From Ustulina deusta (Eukaryota > Ascomycota > Sordariomycetes > Xylariales > Xylariaceae), in assembly GCA_023159155.1 (NCBI GenBank), contig JAJNNX010000028.1:62001-126000 (forward strand): DNA of 64,000 bases, read 5' to 3'. The notes beneath the pieces were generated by a model that did not search any database, was not told the origin of the DNA, and worked only from the letters and a program-made list of their open reading frames with translations. Below, piece by piece: positions 11,676 through 21,981 of this stretch. The translations under genes were made by a program, and so were the position numbers. The number at the start of each line of letters is the position of its first letter. Position 1 is the stretch's first letter.

Positions 11676-12796
11676 GTCTCGCCTTGTCGTCTCGGCGCGG
11701 GATGCTTGCTATCTTTGGTTCCAGCTCCCATCGCAGTCCCGTCAGGTGACAGTCAATTTTTTGGTGTTTCTATTATTTCTTCCTTCTGGCCACCTATTTG
11801 TACTACTGTAGGTATACGTACTTACAAGCACACCTACTTACCTACCTAATTTACTGTAGCCTCCCTCTTCTTAGTGTACTGCCAATTCAAATATCTGGTT
11901 TGTGCATACATACCATGTATACCTACATGCGATCTATTATCCGTGGGTGCAGTCCTATTCGGTCAAGCGATATCAAAAACGGACCCAGGAGCAGGACAAC
12001 GCTACCATACTTTATATCATAGTGCATCATGGCTGGACAACAAAGCATCATGGTGTTTTGATCGTCTTGGCTCTCGCAGCACCAAGAGGACTATCACTGG
12101 GTCTCGGCCCTTTTTATCTCCATTAGTGTCTCCATGGATTTTCATCGGTCGCCACCCCGGTCCAGAAATGTCAATGCAGGCCAAGCTTATTCTGCCTATC
12201 ATTTCTATGCAGAGAAGCAATCTCGCAGCCCCTGGCCACATTAGCCACCGCTGTGGAAACCCTTGCAGAACCGTGCAGCGCCTATGCCGTACCTGTGCTT
12301 GGCGGGTTAGATCGCTGTATGGTGTACCGGACTACCGTCTGTGGAAACAAATAGTGGGCATTAGTGAGCAGAAGGTGAGCAAACCCCTAAATTTGTCAAG
12401 CTTCGTTGCCTCAGCGCAGATTCCTCGCCGCCGTGTGACCTCGCCCCTAGTCAGCCCTGTAGCGTACCTAGGTACCTACTTAGGTGTAAGTGCTGTGGCA
12501 TTATAAGCCATGGGGGTCCGATGCAGGTGCTCGGTACCAAATACCTAATGCCGTCCTCGGTGTCCAACATGGTATCAATATCTATCTAATCTACACGACA
12601 TTGATAGCCATGTAAACCCTTTTCAACCCCCCTCCTTCACCTTCCATTGATGTTGACATAGATATAGACGTATTTCCCTAGTAAATTCCTGGGGCTTTCG
12701 ACATTGGTGTACCGGACTCTCGTTCTCCTTTCTTTCCATCCAGTATCGTCTTATTTGCCGAAACTCCTTCGCCCTACACACCGAGAAGTGTATAAT
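11676..12796. other. Intergenic region upstream of the kinase gene
   Basis: No gene is secure. A stretch at about 12210-12350 reads on + as an open frame with a protein-like flavour (TLAEPCSAYAVPVLGG) ending in TAG, but it has no start, no family and no flanking exons that I could join. TACCTA/TAGGTA patches occur near 11830 and 12470. The last 100 bases are pyrimidine-rich and probably hold the kinase 5' leader. Confidence 0.4.
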
Positions 12797-14083
12797 ATGC
12801 GCGGCGCGGCGGTTCTGCCATCATTGACCGCGCTTCAGCCCTTGGCTACAATCACCAGAACTGGCCTGTCGCAATCGAGACAGGCACTCAACGGCGTAAT
12901 CCACGGCAGTGGTGCTCGCCATGCTAGCACCGTCGAACATTCGTCCGTGCTACCTCGCGAATTAATCGAACCGGGTGTAATATTAAGGGGCCACTCTGGG
13001 AAGGAGTACATCATACAAAATGTGCTGCAGGACAGACAGAACCGCCAGGTTTATTTGGCTAGGTGAGTCGATACATCCCTATGATGAACATCAACGATGG
13101 CGCGACTAACAGGTCCATTAGGGCGGATGAGAAGATGTTCGTGTTGAAGAGTCTCTTCAAGAAGGATTACAATTACTCGTTGCCCCTACAGCTGAGGTTC
13201 AACCAATCTCCGTACCTGAGGGCGCTGAGGGACACGGTCCCTGAGCAGAACATGTTCGTCAACGAATACATGACAGACCACCTCCTCAACTTCGCTTTCA
13301 AGGACGTTTCTTTGACCACGCACAAGCGCATTCTCCGAGACACTTTGCGAGGTCTAGCTACCTTGCATTCCCAGAACATAGCCCATCTTGGTGAGCTCCC
13401 CGACGCTTCATCAAGAAGAGCGTGGGACTGACTTGACCTTGCAGATGTTAAAGCGAACAACATCATGATTGACTACCGGGAGACACCAGAGGGCATCGTT
13501 GTAGACCGAGTTCAGTTGTCGGACCTAGAGGACTCTACCCATATACCACCAGGACAAGCGCTCAGCGGCCTTCGGGTTGGCAACGAACTATGGCGGAGTC
13601 CTGAGGCTCATGTTCAGGGTGCAGTAGGCAAGCCATCGGATATTTTCTCACTAGCAATAGTCGTACGTTTCCCCCAGCGTATCACCTCGCACCGAAACCC
13701 GTAGCCGATTAAACTAACGTACAACGCAGTTCATCTTCCTCCGCCTGCGTAGCGTCATTTTCCTCACTGACGGCGACCGCAAGATCGATCCAACGATCGA
13801 TATCCTGACACGCCAGATCTCATACTTCGCGAACTGGGACGACTTCGACGGATTCTTGAAGTACCTCGGTCGACGACACCCCTGGGCATCTGACTTCCGA
13901 CGGATAGCGGACTCGTTCGACAAAACAAACCCGCGACGCCCTTTCGCTCTCTGGAAGAGCGACCTTCTCGACGCCGATTTCAAGGACCTCATCAGCAAGA
14001 TGACGAACTTCGACCCACGGAAGAGGATCACGGCCGAGGAAGCACTAGATCATCCGTGGTTTGCGGACGCCACCGATGAATAA
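12797..14083 (+). CDS. Atypical protein kinase-like protein, possible mitochondrial presequence
   Basis: Protein-kinase-fold protein of about 368 aa. Four exons join in frame: 12797-13062, 13122-13390, 13445-13662 and 13730-14083. The first 50 residues are rich in Arg, Ser, Thr and Ala, lack acidic residues until ARHASTVEHSS, and resemble a mitochondrial presequence. Kinase landmarks are FVLKSL (Lys near 98), a catalytic loop HLDVKANNIMID (Asp 179, Lys 181, Asn 184), SDLED where DFG is expected (Asp 205 kept, FG replaced by LE), WRSPEA as the APE equivalent, and a C-lobe ending KRITAEEALDHPWF. The N-lobe has no normal Gly-rich loop. The Arg of HRD is Leu. It matches a group of fungal kinase-like proteins I recognise by their DLED and WRSPEA motifs. 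It may be weakly active or a pseudokinase. The start is the first ATG in the frame. Confidence 0.85.
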
Positions 14084-14599
14084 TAGAACAGATCTTACAC
14101 GGAAAATTCAAAACGAAACGAAAATACAACTGATCGATTGATCTTGTTTCTTTCCCTCGCGGGTTTGGCATTATCTCGAAGAGCATAGGCGTAATCTGGA
14201 CACGGGGAATATAGACATGGGTTCATCGGAAAGATGATTAGAAAAAGAGAAGGACACAAGAACCTGATGGGCCTGGCTAGGCAATACCGAACTGGACTGG
14301 ACCAGACCGGATTGGGGTTCATAGACTCAGACTTAGACGCATAGACGCATGCTATGCATGATTAATTCTAATCCCTACGAGAAGACGCCGATGGCGCAAC
14401 CTATTTTCTGCATCTGGTCAATATTGGTGGTAGCGAGGACGCCTAATGTCTTTCTCATTGTGAATCATGTCCGACCTACGACTGTTGGCTATAAGTATGA
14501 TGTAATCTGTGGGGTCTTGGTTCACTGCAAAGCTCATAGTGGCAGCTGGTATACATGGTGTGTTGGTGCGGGGGCCAGATGATGGCAGGAAGTACGGGT
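14084..14599. other. Region between kinase gene and kinase remnant
   Basis: No gene is recognised. The minus-strand frame running through it is the continuation past the stop of the kinase remnant next door, but I could not identify conserved kinase C-lobe sequence in it. It may be further degraded remnant. Confidence 0.4.
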
Positions 14600-15352
14600 T
14601 TATCCAAAATCGATCAGCACCGGCATGTGATCTTTGCCCAGTAGAATACCGCTTGGTTTTAGGTCGTCGTGCGCCAATCCTGCCATCTGCACGTGCGATA
14701 CTGCCGACTCCAACTCCTCCATGAAACACGGCGAATCCAAGGTAGGCCGTCTTTATCCCATTCCCATGAGAAATATTCCAATAGATTACACTTGTGGTGT
14801 TCTAGAACTATTCCTGTTGGACGTCCATCCCTCGCTTGACAGCCGTAATGCTGCACTATATCCTTGTGATTGATGCTCGAAGCTTGTTCCATGATCTCGG
14901 CCTCTCCTACCACAGACAGCATGAAGCGTTAATAGGTGAAATTTCCCGGCCAGGAGAAAGAACAGAGGGGAAAGTCTGCATGATGACTGAGTACGTACCG
15001 AAAATATCGCGGACCAGAGCGAGGGGGTCGGAGGTTTCGTACGCGAGAAGAGGAGGTCTCTTGATGTATAATTCGTCATCCGGCTTATTGTCAGTCGTTG
15101 TCATCGCCTTCGGGTTTACTCCTTCAGGTATCTCCCGGGTCGACAATCCGCATCCGGGACTCTCTGCAGCGCGTCTCTTATCTCGGCGGTGCGAATATCG
15201 AGCCTCGGTTTGAATATCTACGCAAAGTATGCTTCTCCATTGCGATAGAACTTCCAAAGCGCCGTGTATGGGACGCCCTCTTTTTCCGATCCGGTCGTGC
15301 CGTGGCGATCTGTGAACGGTTGGATATCGTGGGTAGGGAGGGGTAATGTCAT
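14600..15352 (-). pseudogene. Broken protein kinase-like gene
   Basis: Remnant of a fungal Ser/Thr kinase-like gene. The likely start (ATG at 15352) gives MTLPLPTHDIQPF and then WKFYRNGEAYFA, stopped by TAG at 15218-15220; the same frame then resumes as IFKPRLDIRTAEIRDALQRV. A frame change leads to ELYIKRPPLLAYE and VRDIFG. A clean intron (14998-14907, GTACGT to TAG) joins to GEAEIMEQASS, HKDIVQHYGCQARDG and GIVLEHHKCNLLEYF. After another frame change come ELESAVSHVQMAGLAHDDLK and VLIDFG, directly followed by TAA at 14600-14602. So the catalytic Asp-Lys and DFG are recognisable, but the reading frame is broken at least four times and the C-lobe is missing. The order of motifs matches a common fungal kinase-like family (IKRP, HPNIVxYHGC, GLAHND, DFG). 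It is not a duplicate of the neighbouring kinase, whose motifs differ. Confidence 0.78.
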
Positions 15353-16514
15353 GGTTTGGAGCCGCCATTAAAAGGCGAGATGAAGAGGGGCAGAAAAAAT
15401 ATCAAAACAAGAATCTGATAGAGTGTGCATTCATTCGTGGAGAATGCAAATATCAGTACGCGAAGATGAAGGCTTGATTTACGAATGAGCAGACAATTGA
15501 TTCACGAATGTGAGGCAATTCTAGCCGTTATATACTGCTTGCAGTGTAAGTTTGCGTGCTCTACAGGGTAATTATAGAGCACCCACCACACAACCTCTAC
15601 TCTACAACACCACACATCTAGGCACACACGATTCGAAAACGACTAAAATTCTTCCTGCCCCCCTCCCTTTTACGCACATGTAAATCTTTGGTTATTAAGT
15701 TATTATTCGTTATCGTTTTAGTTTGATTTTCTTTAGCTGGGCAGTTCTCGGCTAGCTTTCGAGGCCACGATACGGTAGACATGGCCAACCCGTACTGGCT
15801 ATTAAATCCCAAGTGAATACGACCAAATAGGTTTATTGCTATAAGGATGCATGCCGACTATGGCCGCGGGCATAAACGCAAGTAGGACGAGTGCGCGGTT
15901 CCACATACTACCAACCGCACATATTGAAGAGATGGATATGATTTTATGGAACAATATAGAAGTGATGGTATGCGACTAGGGGAAAGGGTGGACGAGAGGG
16001 GACTTGTCATTGGTTATCATTCATGAACCACTAGAGATCATTTTGCTAGGTTTTATCACCCTTCGTAGATTTTTAGAGTCGCACACTCATTAGATTTCTT
16101 TGCTCTACACTGGCCTATTCTTAACTACTGCCTCTTATTATTTCGCCTACGAACCTACGCTCATGAAGCAATCTGACGAAATAGCTTGAAGTTATGTAAG
16201 TGTGCTTTATACTGGCCCTAATCGAGGTAAGGCTCGGGCTGGGCTCGGGTTGGTATTCTATCTAGATCTAGATAGACAGGAGTTGAAGTACAATTCCTGC
16301 AGCGGTAGTGGTTTAGATCTGCACTCTTAGCGTATCAGGAGAAACGAGAAGCAAGGGCGCATATCACATAACTAGAAACTCTCAACCAGAGTCCATTCAC
16401 TTCTCTCCAGGCTGTGATGTCCGCATCTACCAGCTTCGGCGCCTACTTCCAACTCTATGTCATAGAGCATAGCCCCATCGCTGATAGATATTCTCGAGTT
16501 TCAACCTTCGAAAT
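15353..16514. other. Intergenic region without recognised gene
   Basis: Normal to slightly A+T-rich sequence. It holds a TCTAGATCTAGATAGA palindromic patch at about 16260-16275 and little else. The short frames seen have no domain. Confidence 0.45.
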
Positions 16515-17815
16515 CTACCTTCTCCCCAGCGCCACGACCCGTTTCGCAACGCGGGCCAATAGTTGCGTATCGTATAAGAGGACTCCGTTGACCGTTGTTA
16601 GAAGCTTGGTAACTCTCCTTCTAATTATTCTATCCTTGCACTTACACGCTGTGTAGAATAGTGGCCGTGTGATCGCTGTATGGAGGGAATGACCCCGCTT
16701 TGACTGGATTGTAATCGCACGGCGTCCTTCCTCTTCTCTCTCGATATTTCCGGATCGTTCAAACGGATACGAGAATCGGTGAGCGTAGATGTCGTGCTCT
16801 GGCTCACTCAAGAGGTAGAGTTTGGCCATCTGGTGGAGGTTGAGGAGGACTTGGATGCAAGTCGTGGTTTCTACGGCCACCGTGCTATGAGCTCTGAAGT
16901 CGGAAAAGTGAATATTCCATACGCCAAGCTGATGAGACAGGTCTGAGTGGGGATGGGGTGAGCCCCGAGCATTAACTAGTATTCCTCTTCGATAGAGGGA
17001 GCGGATAGCGCCATTGATGGAGTTCAGCGAGTCGCGTGCTTCGCTGATACTTCCGAAACCTGACATATCCCTCGATACTTGAACGGGGGGTGGCAATATG
17101 ATGAATTACTGAAGGCAAGGGCTTGGAATTGACGCGAGAGAGGGAAGTAAGAGAGTTGAGTAGGCGAGCCAGATCTCTCAGAAACTGGGCTCCTCCGGCG
17201 GTAGGGTTGTCGGGGCTCTGTAGTATTGTTAATGCACTTTGGAGATGCATCTTGGCTAATTCATCATGTTCCTGGTAAGTCGCGACAATGCTGACGATCA
17301 AACTTCCGATACGAGCAAGCTCTCGGCCACCTTGTGAAGCTTCAAGGCTAGCATTGAGCCCCTGGATAGCCTGCTTATATCTACGCAATGAGTAGCATGC
17401 TGCGTATCCTGTATGAATCATCAAATAACTCATCGAGGGTTTGACCGCGCTGTTCGCGAATCCGACACTTACCAGCAGGAGAGGGGAACGAATTTATTAA
17501 AGCTTACTGCATGATACACGGCTCGGTGAGAAGAGCCAGTAATACGTACGATTCTCCTAAATTGATTCCTAGAGATATCGATAGTTCCTTGGGACAGACA
17601 ACCCTGGAGTATTCAAAGTACCATATATCTACTAAATGTAAAGGAGGTGTAATACTCCATAGTTAGCTAGCAAGGGGCCGGGTTTTCAAATGGTAGGGAT
17701 GGATCGGGCGACGCAAAGGTTCCAATGAAACTGAGAAATCGTATTTACGACCTGTCCTCTGGCATTGTGAACAGGCCGGTTTTCTCTCGTCGCACTTTTT
17801 ATGTCTGATTCCAAG
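16515..17815 (-). pseudogene. Broken Zn2Cys6 transcription factor gene
   Basis: Remnant of a fungal binuclear zinc cluster regulator. From 17809 leftwards it reads IRHKKCDERKPACSQCQRTG then RKY, that is Cys-x6-Cys-x2-Cys-x6 with Tyr (TAC, 17741-17743) in place of the last Cys (TGC). The N-terminal Cys pair is not readable. The same frame runs through a TAA at 17663-17665 to YFEYSRVVCPKELS and LLTEPCIMQ, stopped by TAA at 17504-17506. A second frame gives SAVKPSMSYLMIHTGYAACY and LQSALTILQSPD. A shift at a C6 run (17085-17090 on +) then gives FGSISEARDSLNSING and, near the end, LFYTACKCKDRIIRRRVTKL and LLARVAKRVVAL, the usual C-terminal signature of this regulator group. Cys-to-Tyr by G-to-A fits RIP. 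The protein could not bind DNA as is. Confidence 0.83.
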
Positions 17816-18305
17816 TCCTATGTTAGCCGATAGGAAAACTCTATCTGGTTAGTTACCTCCTGGCTCTTGATCGAAACTCACTTGCAAGCCAGGCAGCCTG
17901 TTTGGCCTTATGGGTAACAGGCCACTGACCCAGCTACCTACCTAGGCTATCGACTATAAATGAAGTAGTTGTAGGAACGTCATTGTTCTTATAATACCGG
18001 AATTACGTCTTGAAGTATTAATTGTTTCAATCCTTTTATATATTACCCTTATTCTTTATTTCGGCTTAACGTGTTGTAAGGTATAGGTCGCTATACTCGT
18101 TGAATAAAAGTTCTCGCCCAAAGTTTCGTATTGTCTGGGTTAAACTAGAACGTTATGTAAATCGCCAAGGTACGGATAACTTCCATTTTCGGATCCCCAG
18201 ACTTCCATTCCTTGAGGCCGCCATACTAGCTATTCATCATGTATAGAATTTTTAAGCATAGTTGGTATTACAAGTAGCAACCCACTCCCATGCCGACAGC
18301 TTGAA
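17816..18305. other. Region between two broken genes
   Basis: A+T content rises here. The first bases may hold the lost N-terminal half of the zinc cluster and promoter of the broken regulator. Nothing else is recognised. Confidence 0.4.
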
Positions 18306-19080
18306 TTACGTTGAAGCAACCACAACTAAGCACCGAACTTCGATGCTTTCTCGGGTACATGGCTCTTCTCCCTCCTCGGCTAGTCGAAAAGTCCCGTGTG
18401 CACACTGGGCATGGTCAAGTCCGTCGTAAGCACCACCCTCCGAACTCTGCTTCTGACTATCGAAACACTGAATGAGGAACACATCACATGGTTTCATATC
18501 GCTCCAATACCGAAACATCTGCCCGTCTCTATGCTTGACTGCATATGTCTCTCCCACGTAGTCCGAAGAGACCTGGCGGACCGGGACAAGGTCAGCAGCC
18601 CGAAGAGATCGGAACTCGGCGACTGTAATCGGATAGTCTTTTACGGGTCGGAAAATAGGTTTCCAGACATTGATGATTCGAAAATGCGGCTCCCCATTCT
18701 CGATGGCGGCGATATCCTCGGCCGGCAGGTGCCGCCATGCCCGCAGGAATACCCCTCTTGGGGATTGGTCGATGTGTATCTTGTGGACCTGACGGCATGG
18801 GGTCTTCGTCGCAGAAGCTTTCCGCTGGGTGTAGTTGAATACAGTAACGCTTATGCTGGAGAATGAGATCATTAACCCATGGTAGATATATTCTGGTGAT
18901 CTCTGTGGGCTCGGTGAAGTCAATGCTCAGGTTAAAAGCTCTGGGGGGCGCGGTAAAGGAATGTTCATCCAATGTGAAGCTCTTCTCATGGCCCCTGATG
19001 TCCGTGATTAAGACGCTCTCCTTTTGATGGAGGTAATTCCGCCTGCCCGGCACTTCACTAGTTCCCTCAATATATTCGGG
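18306..19080 (-). pseudogene. Broken AsaB/CmcJ-like oxidoreductase gene
   Basis: Remnant of the fungal family annotated as hydroxylase or desaturase AsaB, CmcJ-like methyltransferase or GA4-desaturase-like, often found in secondary-metabolite loci. From the right: GSDPEYIEGTSEVPGRRNYL, ITDIRGHEKSFTLDEHSF and DFTEPTEITRIYLPW in one frame. Near 18860 a single-base shift is needed to continue with SSISVTVFNYTQRKAS, VHKIHIDQSPRGVF, FRIINVWKPIFRPVKDYPI, ADLVPVRQVSSDYVGETYAV, MFRYWSDMKPCDVFLIQCFD and the end TRESIEVRCLVVVAST. The VHxDQSP, NVWRP and SDM motifs are kept. The frameshift cannot be an intron, because the available GT-AG pair spans only 21 bases. The N-terminal 20 or so residues run into a (TGGT)n repeat and a TAA with no ATG, so the 5' end is also lost. 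A sequencing error at the shift would leave a nearly full gene. Confidence 0.78.
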
Positions 19081-19092
19081 GTCGCTACCGTC

Positions 19093-19116
19093 TGGTTGGT
19101 TGGTTGGTTGGTTGGT
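19093..19116. repeat. (TGGT)6 microsatellite
   Basis: Six tetranucleotide units at the truncated 5' end of the AsaB-like remnant. About 50 bases further on, the composition changes sharply to A+T-rich. Confidence 0.9.
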
Positions 19117-19149
19117 AAATTTAACGCCGGGGGAAGACCTAATGTCTTC

Positions 19150-19771
19150 ATGCCTCCCTAGGGGCTTGCGGCGTGCGAAGCTACCTAAACTATTTATCCT
19201 ATAACCTTGCAGGAGAACACTCTAATATATAAGATATTTCGCAAATCTAACCTGTAGGCATGCGTAATAGTTAAACTGTTTTTATTAGCTCTGCTTTTTA
19301 GGCTTATATTTAGTACTATATAATTATAATTTGTTTTTTTTATAAAAAAATAAGCTAAAATTTATATATATATAAAATTATTATATAAAAATAATAAATC
19401 TAATAATATTATTATTTATAATTATTTTAGTTTTTTATTAAATATTTATTTTATAGTTTATATTATAGTTTTTATAATATTAAATATTATATATTAAAAG
19501 TTATAAGATTTTAGTAATAAAAAATATAAAAATTTATTATTATTATTATTATTATTAGTATATTTTAAATATATTTTAAATCAAAAATAAAACTTTTTAA
19601 AAAATAATAATTTTAAATAAAAACTTAAATTTTTTAAAAATTTTAAATTATTATTATTAAAAAGCTAAGTTTTTTTTTTTTTTTTTTTAAATATATTTAA
19701 TATTTATTATATAGCTATAGGTTTATAAAGTTAAAAATAAATATAAAAAAATATAAAAAAAATAATATAAT
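19150..19771. other. Start of A+T-rich RIPed tract
   Basis: Sequence of almost only A and T with ATTATT runs (for example 19537-19556). No gene or repeat pair is recognised. It ends at the ATAAT target duplication of the LTR element. Confidence 0.5.
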
Positions 19772-20079
19772 TGTTAGAATAGTATTCCAGGTTAATCGTA
19801 CGCTTTATTTGGACCATGGCCGAAGGCCATGGCATGGCCCATTTGGCCATGCTAGCCTAGGTGGCTAGGGGTTAGGTGGACCCTTCGCATTTGTATTCGT
19901 ACAAATATGAAGGGGTATATCTGGCATCTCTCGCACTTGCCAAATAGGTTTTTTTTTTTTTTTCTTTTTAATAAGTATTAAATATAGTATAATAGATTAT
20001 ATAGTGTTTGCCTTAACAGATTTGCCCTAGTATATAGCACTATATATACTTATATTACTTTAGGTAAACCTATCCAATA
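19772..20079 (+). repeat. Left LTR of the short LTR element
   Basis: 308 bp, TGTTAGAATAG to TATCCAATA. Contains the GC-rich block GGCCATGGCATGGCCC followed by a T-rich tract. The 3' third is visibly RIPed: CTTATATTACTTTAGG here against CTCACACTACCCCGGG in the partner. Confidence 0.88.
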
Positions 20080-20170
20080 CTAATTAGTAAGTTAACCAGA
20101 ACTTATAAACTAGCAAAGTTTTAAAAAAACAAAACATTGCTAAATATTATACAATAATTTGAAAAACTTC

Positions 20171-20612
20171 TGCCTAGCAAAAGATTTTTAGCTAAGTTGT
20201 ACAAAAGCTAAACAAAGTATATTTTGCCTAGCAGACCTACTTTAAATGCCTTTTTATATAAATTATTAAACTAGATTAATATTTAGATTTAATTTTTTGA
20301 TCTTCCGCCTAGCAGAAATAAAAAAACAAGTTAAACTAGTTATACTACTTTGCCTAGCAAAATAAGAGATTAGTATTAATTATAAAGCTATTTTTATATT
20401 TTTTTTTTTTGTATAGCTAATATATAAAAGTTATACAACTAACGTATAATTATTATATAGCTGCTATACAAAGCTTTTTTATACTTCCGCTTTAACCAAA
20501 TAATTTATTTTTTGTAATATCCTGCCTAGCAGAACTAAAAAAAAAAGTTAATTAACTTTATATAACTTTTTTATATATATAAAGCAATTATAACTAATCT
20601 ACCTAGCAGACC
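20171..20612. repeat. Six dispersed TGCCTAGCAGA-like motifs
   Basis: The core CCTAGCA recurs at about 20171, 20225, 20305, 20351, 20523 and 20601 inside the LTR element, mostly as TGCCTAGCAGA. The motif survives while the DNA around it is almost pure A+T. It may be the residue of a longer tandem array that was RIPed, or a conserved internal motif. Confidence 0.6.
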
Positions 20613-20889
20613 AGATTATAAAAATTAACTATAAGTTTTATTGCAACTTTTATTTTTTATATAACTTATATTTTATATAGTTACTTATTAATTCTGTTAT
20701 AAAATAGACCTGCGAAAATATCCAAATATACCTTTTAATAATCTATTATACAAACTAGCCAGATAACTTCTAAACTACCTGTTGTACGTAAGCTAGGCAA
20801 CAAACAACTTTTACACGCAGCCCTATACAATTCTAGACCTCGTACAACCAGGCCATACCACCTGAATCCAAAGGCCCTGATCAAGCCCT

Positions 20890-21335
20890 TCGGACCCTAC
20901 AACCCCCCCCCTTCATACAACTCGCATACAAAGGACCCTCGAACACCCCTCTCGGCGCCCAACCCATTAGCGTTAACCAGACCCCCCCCCCCCCCTCTCC
21001 TGTACGCATATATTTTCGACCCCGTACAGGACAGACCGTTCGGCACCCAATTTTTCCCTCAGTGCCCATACCCCCCCCCCTTTCTTGCTACCAACCCCTT
21101 CGTACAACCCACGTACAAAAGACCTTCGAATACCTTTTTATACGACTACTCTTTTAACCCCATACAAAAAGACCTAACCCCCCCCCCCCCCCTTTTTCCC
21201 CCGCCCTTCGTACGAATCACATACGAAAACCTCTCGAATACCCCTCCGTACGGCTGCTTTTCGACCCGTACGGAACAGACCCCTTACCCCCCCCCCCCCT
21301 CGGCCAATACCCATACAGACCTGTTCGACAAATTA
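20890..21335. repeat. Degenerate ~105-bp minisatellite with poly-C runs
   Basis: Five C runs of 9-15 bases start at 20903, 20982, 21071, 21178 and 21287 (spacing 79, 89, 107, 109). Between them a shared unit recurs: CTTCGTACAA, then CGTACAAAAGACC, TTCGAATACC, and CGACCCGTACGGAACAGACC, degenerate from copy to copy. It lies in the middle of the short LTR element and is GC-rich, in contrast to the surrounding tract. Confidence 0.72.
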
Positions 21336-21420
21336 AAAAAAAAACAGAGTCAGAAAGGTATTAGCAATACCAAGAACCCCCCGTCAACCCGTCGTACGAA
21401 TAGCCAAACGACCGAACAGA

Positions 21421-21550
21421 AGGGCTAGCCATTCGAAGGGCTAGCCGAGCAGTTAGGCCAGCCATACGGAAGGGCTAGCCGAATAAGTGGGCCAGCCATA
21501 CAGAAGGGCTGGCCATACAGAGGGCTAGCCAGTTAGAGGGCTAGCCGTAC
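21421..21550. repeat. ~17-bp GGGCTAGCC tandem array
   Basis: About eight copies of a 16-17-bp unit, GGGCTAGCCATACAGAA or close, with variants GGGCCAGCC, GGGCTGGCC and AGGCCAGCC. The palindrome GGCTAGCC gives each unit hairpin potential. Lies just before the right part of the short LTR element. Confidence 0.8.
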
Positions 21551-21673
21551 GAAAAGTTTTTGCTTGTTTCTAGCATTAGGTAGAGTTATAGTCTCTGCCA
21601 AACGCAGATTTTTTATACTTAGTTTTGTTCGTACGATTAACCTAGCAACACAACAAAAAGTAAAAATAGTCAA

Positions 21674-21981
21674 TATTGGAATAGTATTCCAGGTTAATCG
21701 TACGCTTTATTCGGACCATGGCCGAAAGCCATAGCATAGCCCATTTGGCCATGCTAGCCCAGGTGGCTAGGGGTCAGGTGGACCCTTCGCATTCGTATTC
21801 GTACAAATACAAAGGGGTATATCTGGCACCTCTCGCACCTGCCGAATAGTTCCCTTTTTTCCTTTCCTTTCGATAAGCATCAGACATAGTACAATAGATT
21901 ATATAGTGTTTGCCTCAACAGATCTGCCCTAGCATACAGCACTATGTACGCTCACACTACCCCGGGTAGACCCATCCAACA
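21674..21981 (+). repeat. Right LTR of the short LTR element
   Basis: 308 bp, TATTGGAATAG to CATCCAACA. Its 3' half keeps many C and G bases lost in the left LTR, so it is the better template for the ancestral sequence. The first TG is TA here. Confidence 0.88.

Noticed and set aside
12181..12350. Open + frame with protein-like text (CSAYAVPVLGGLDRCMVYR)
   Set aside because: No start codon, no exon to join to, no family recognised; could be a gene remnant but cannot be supported.
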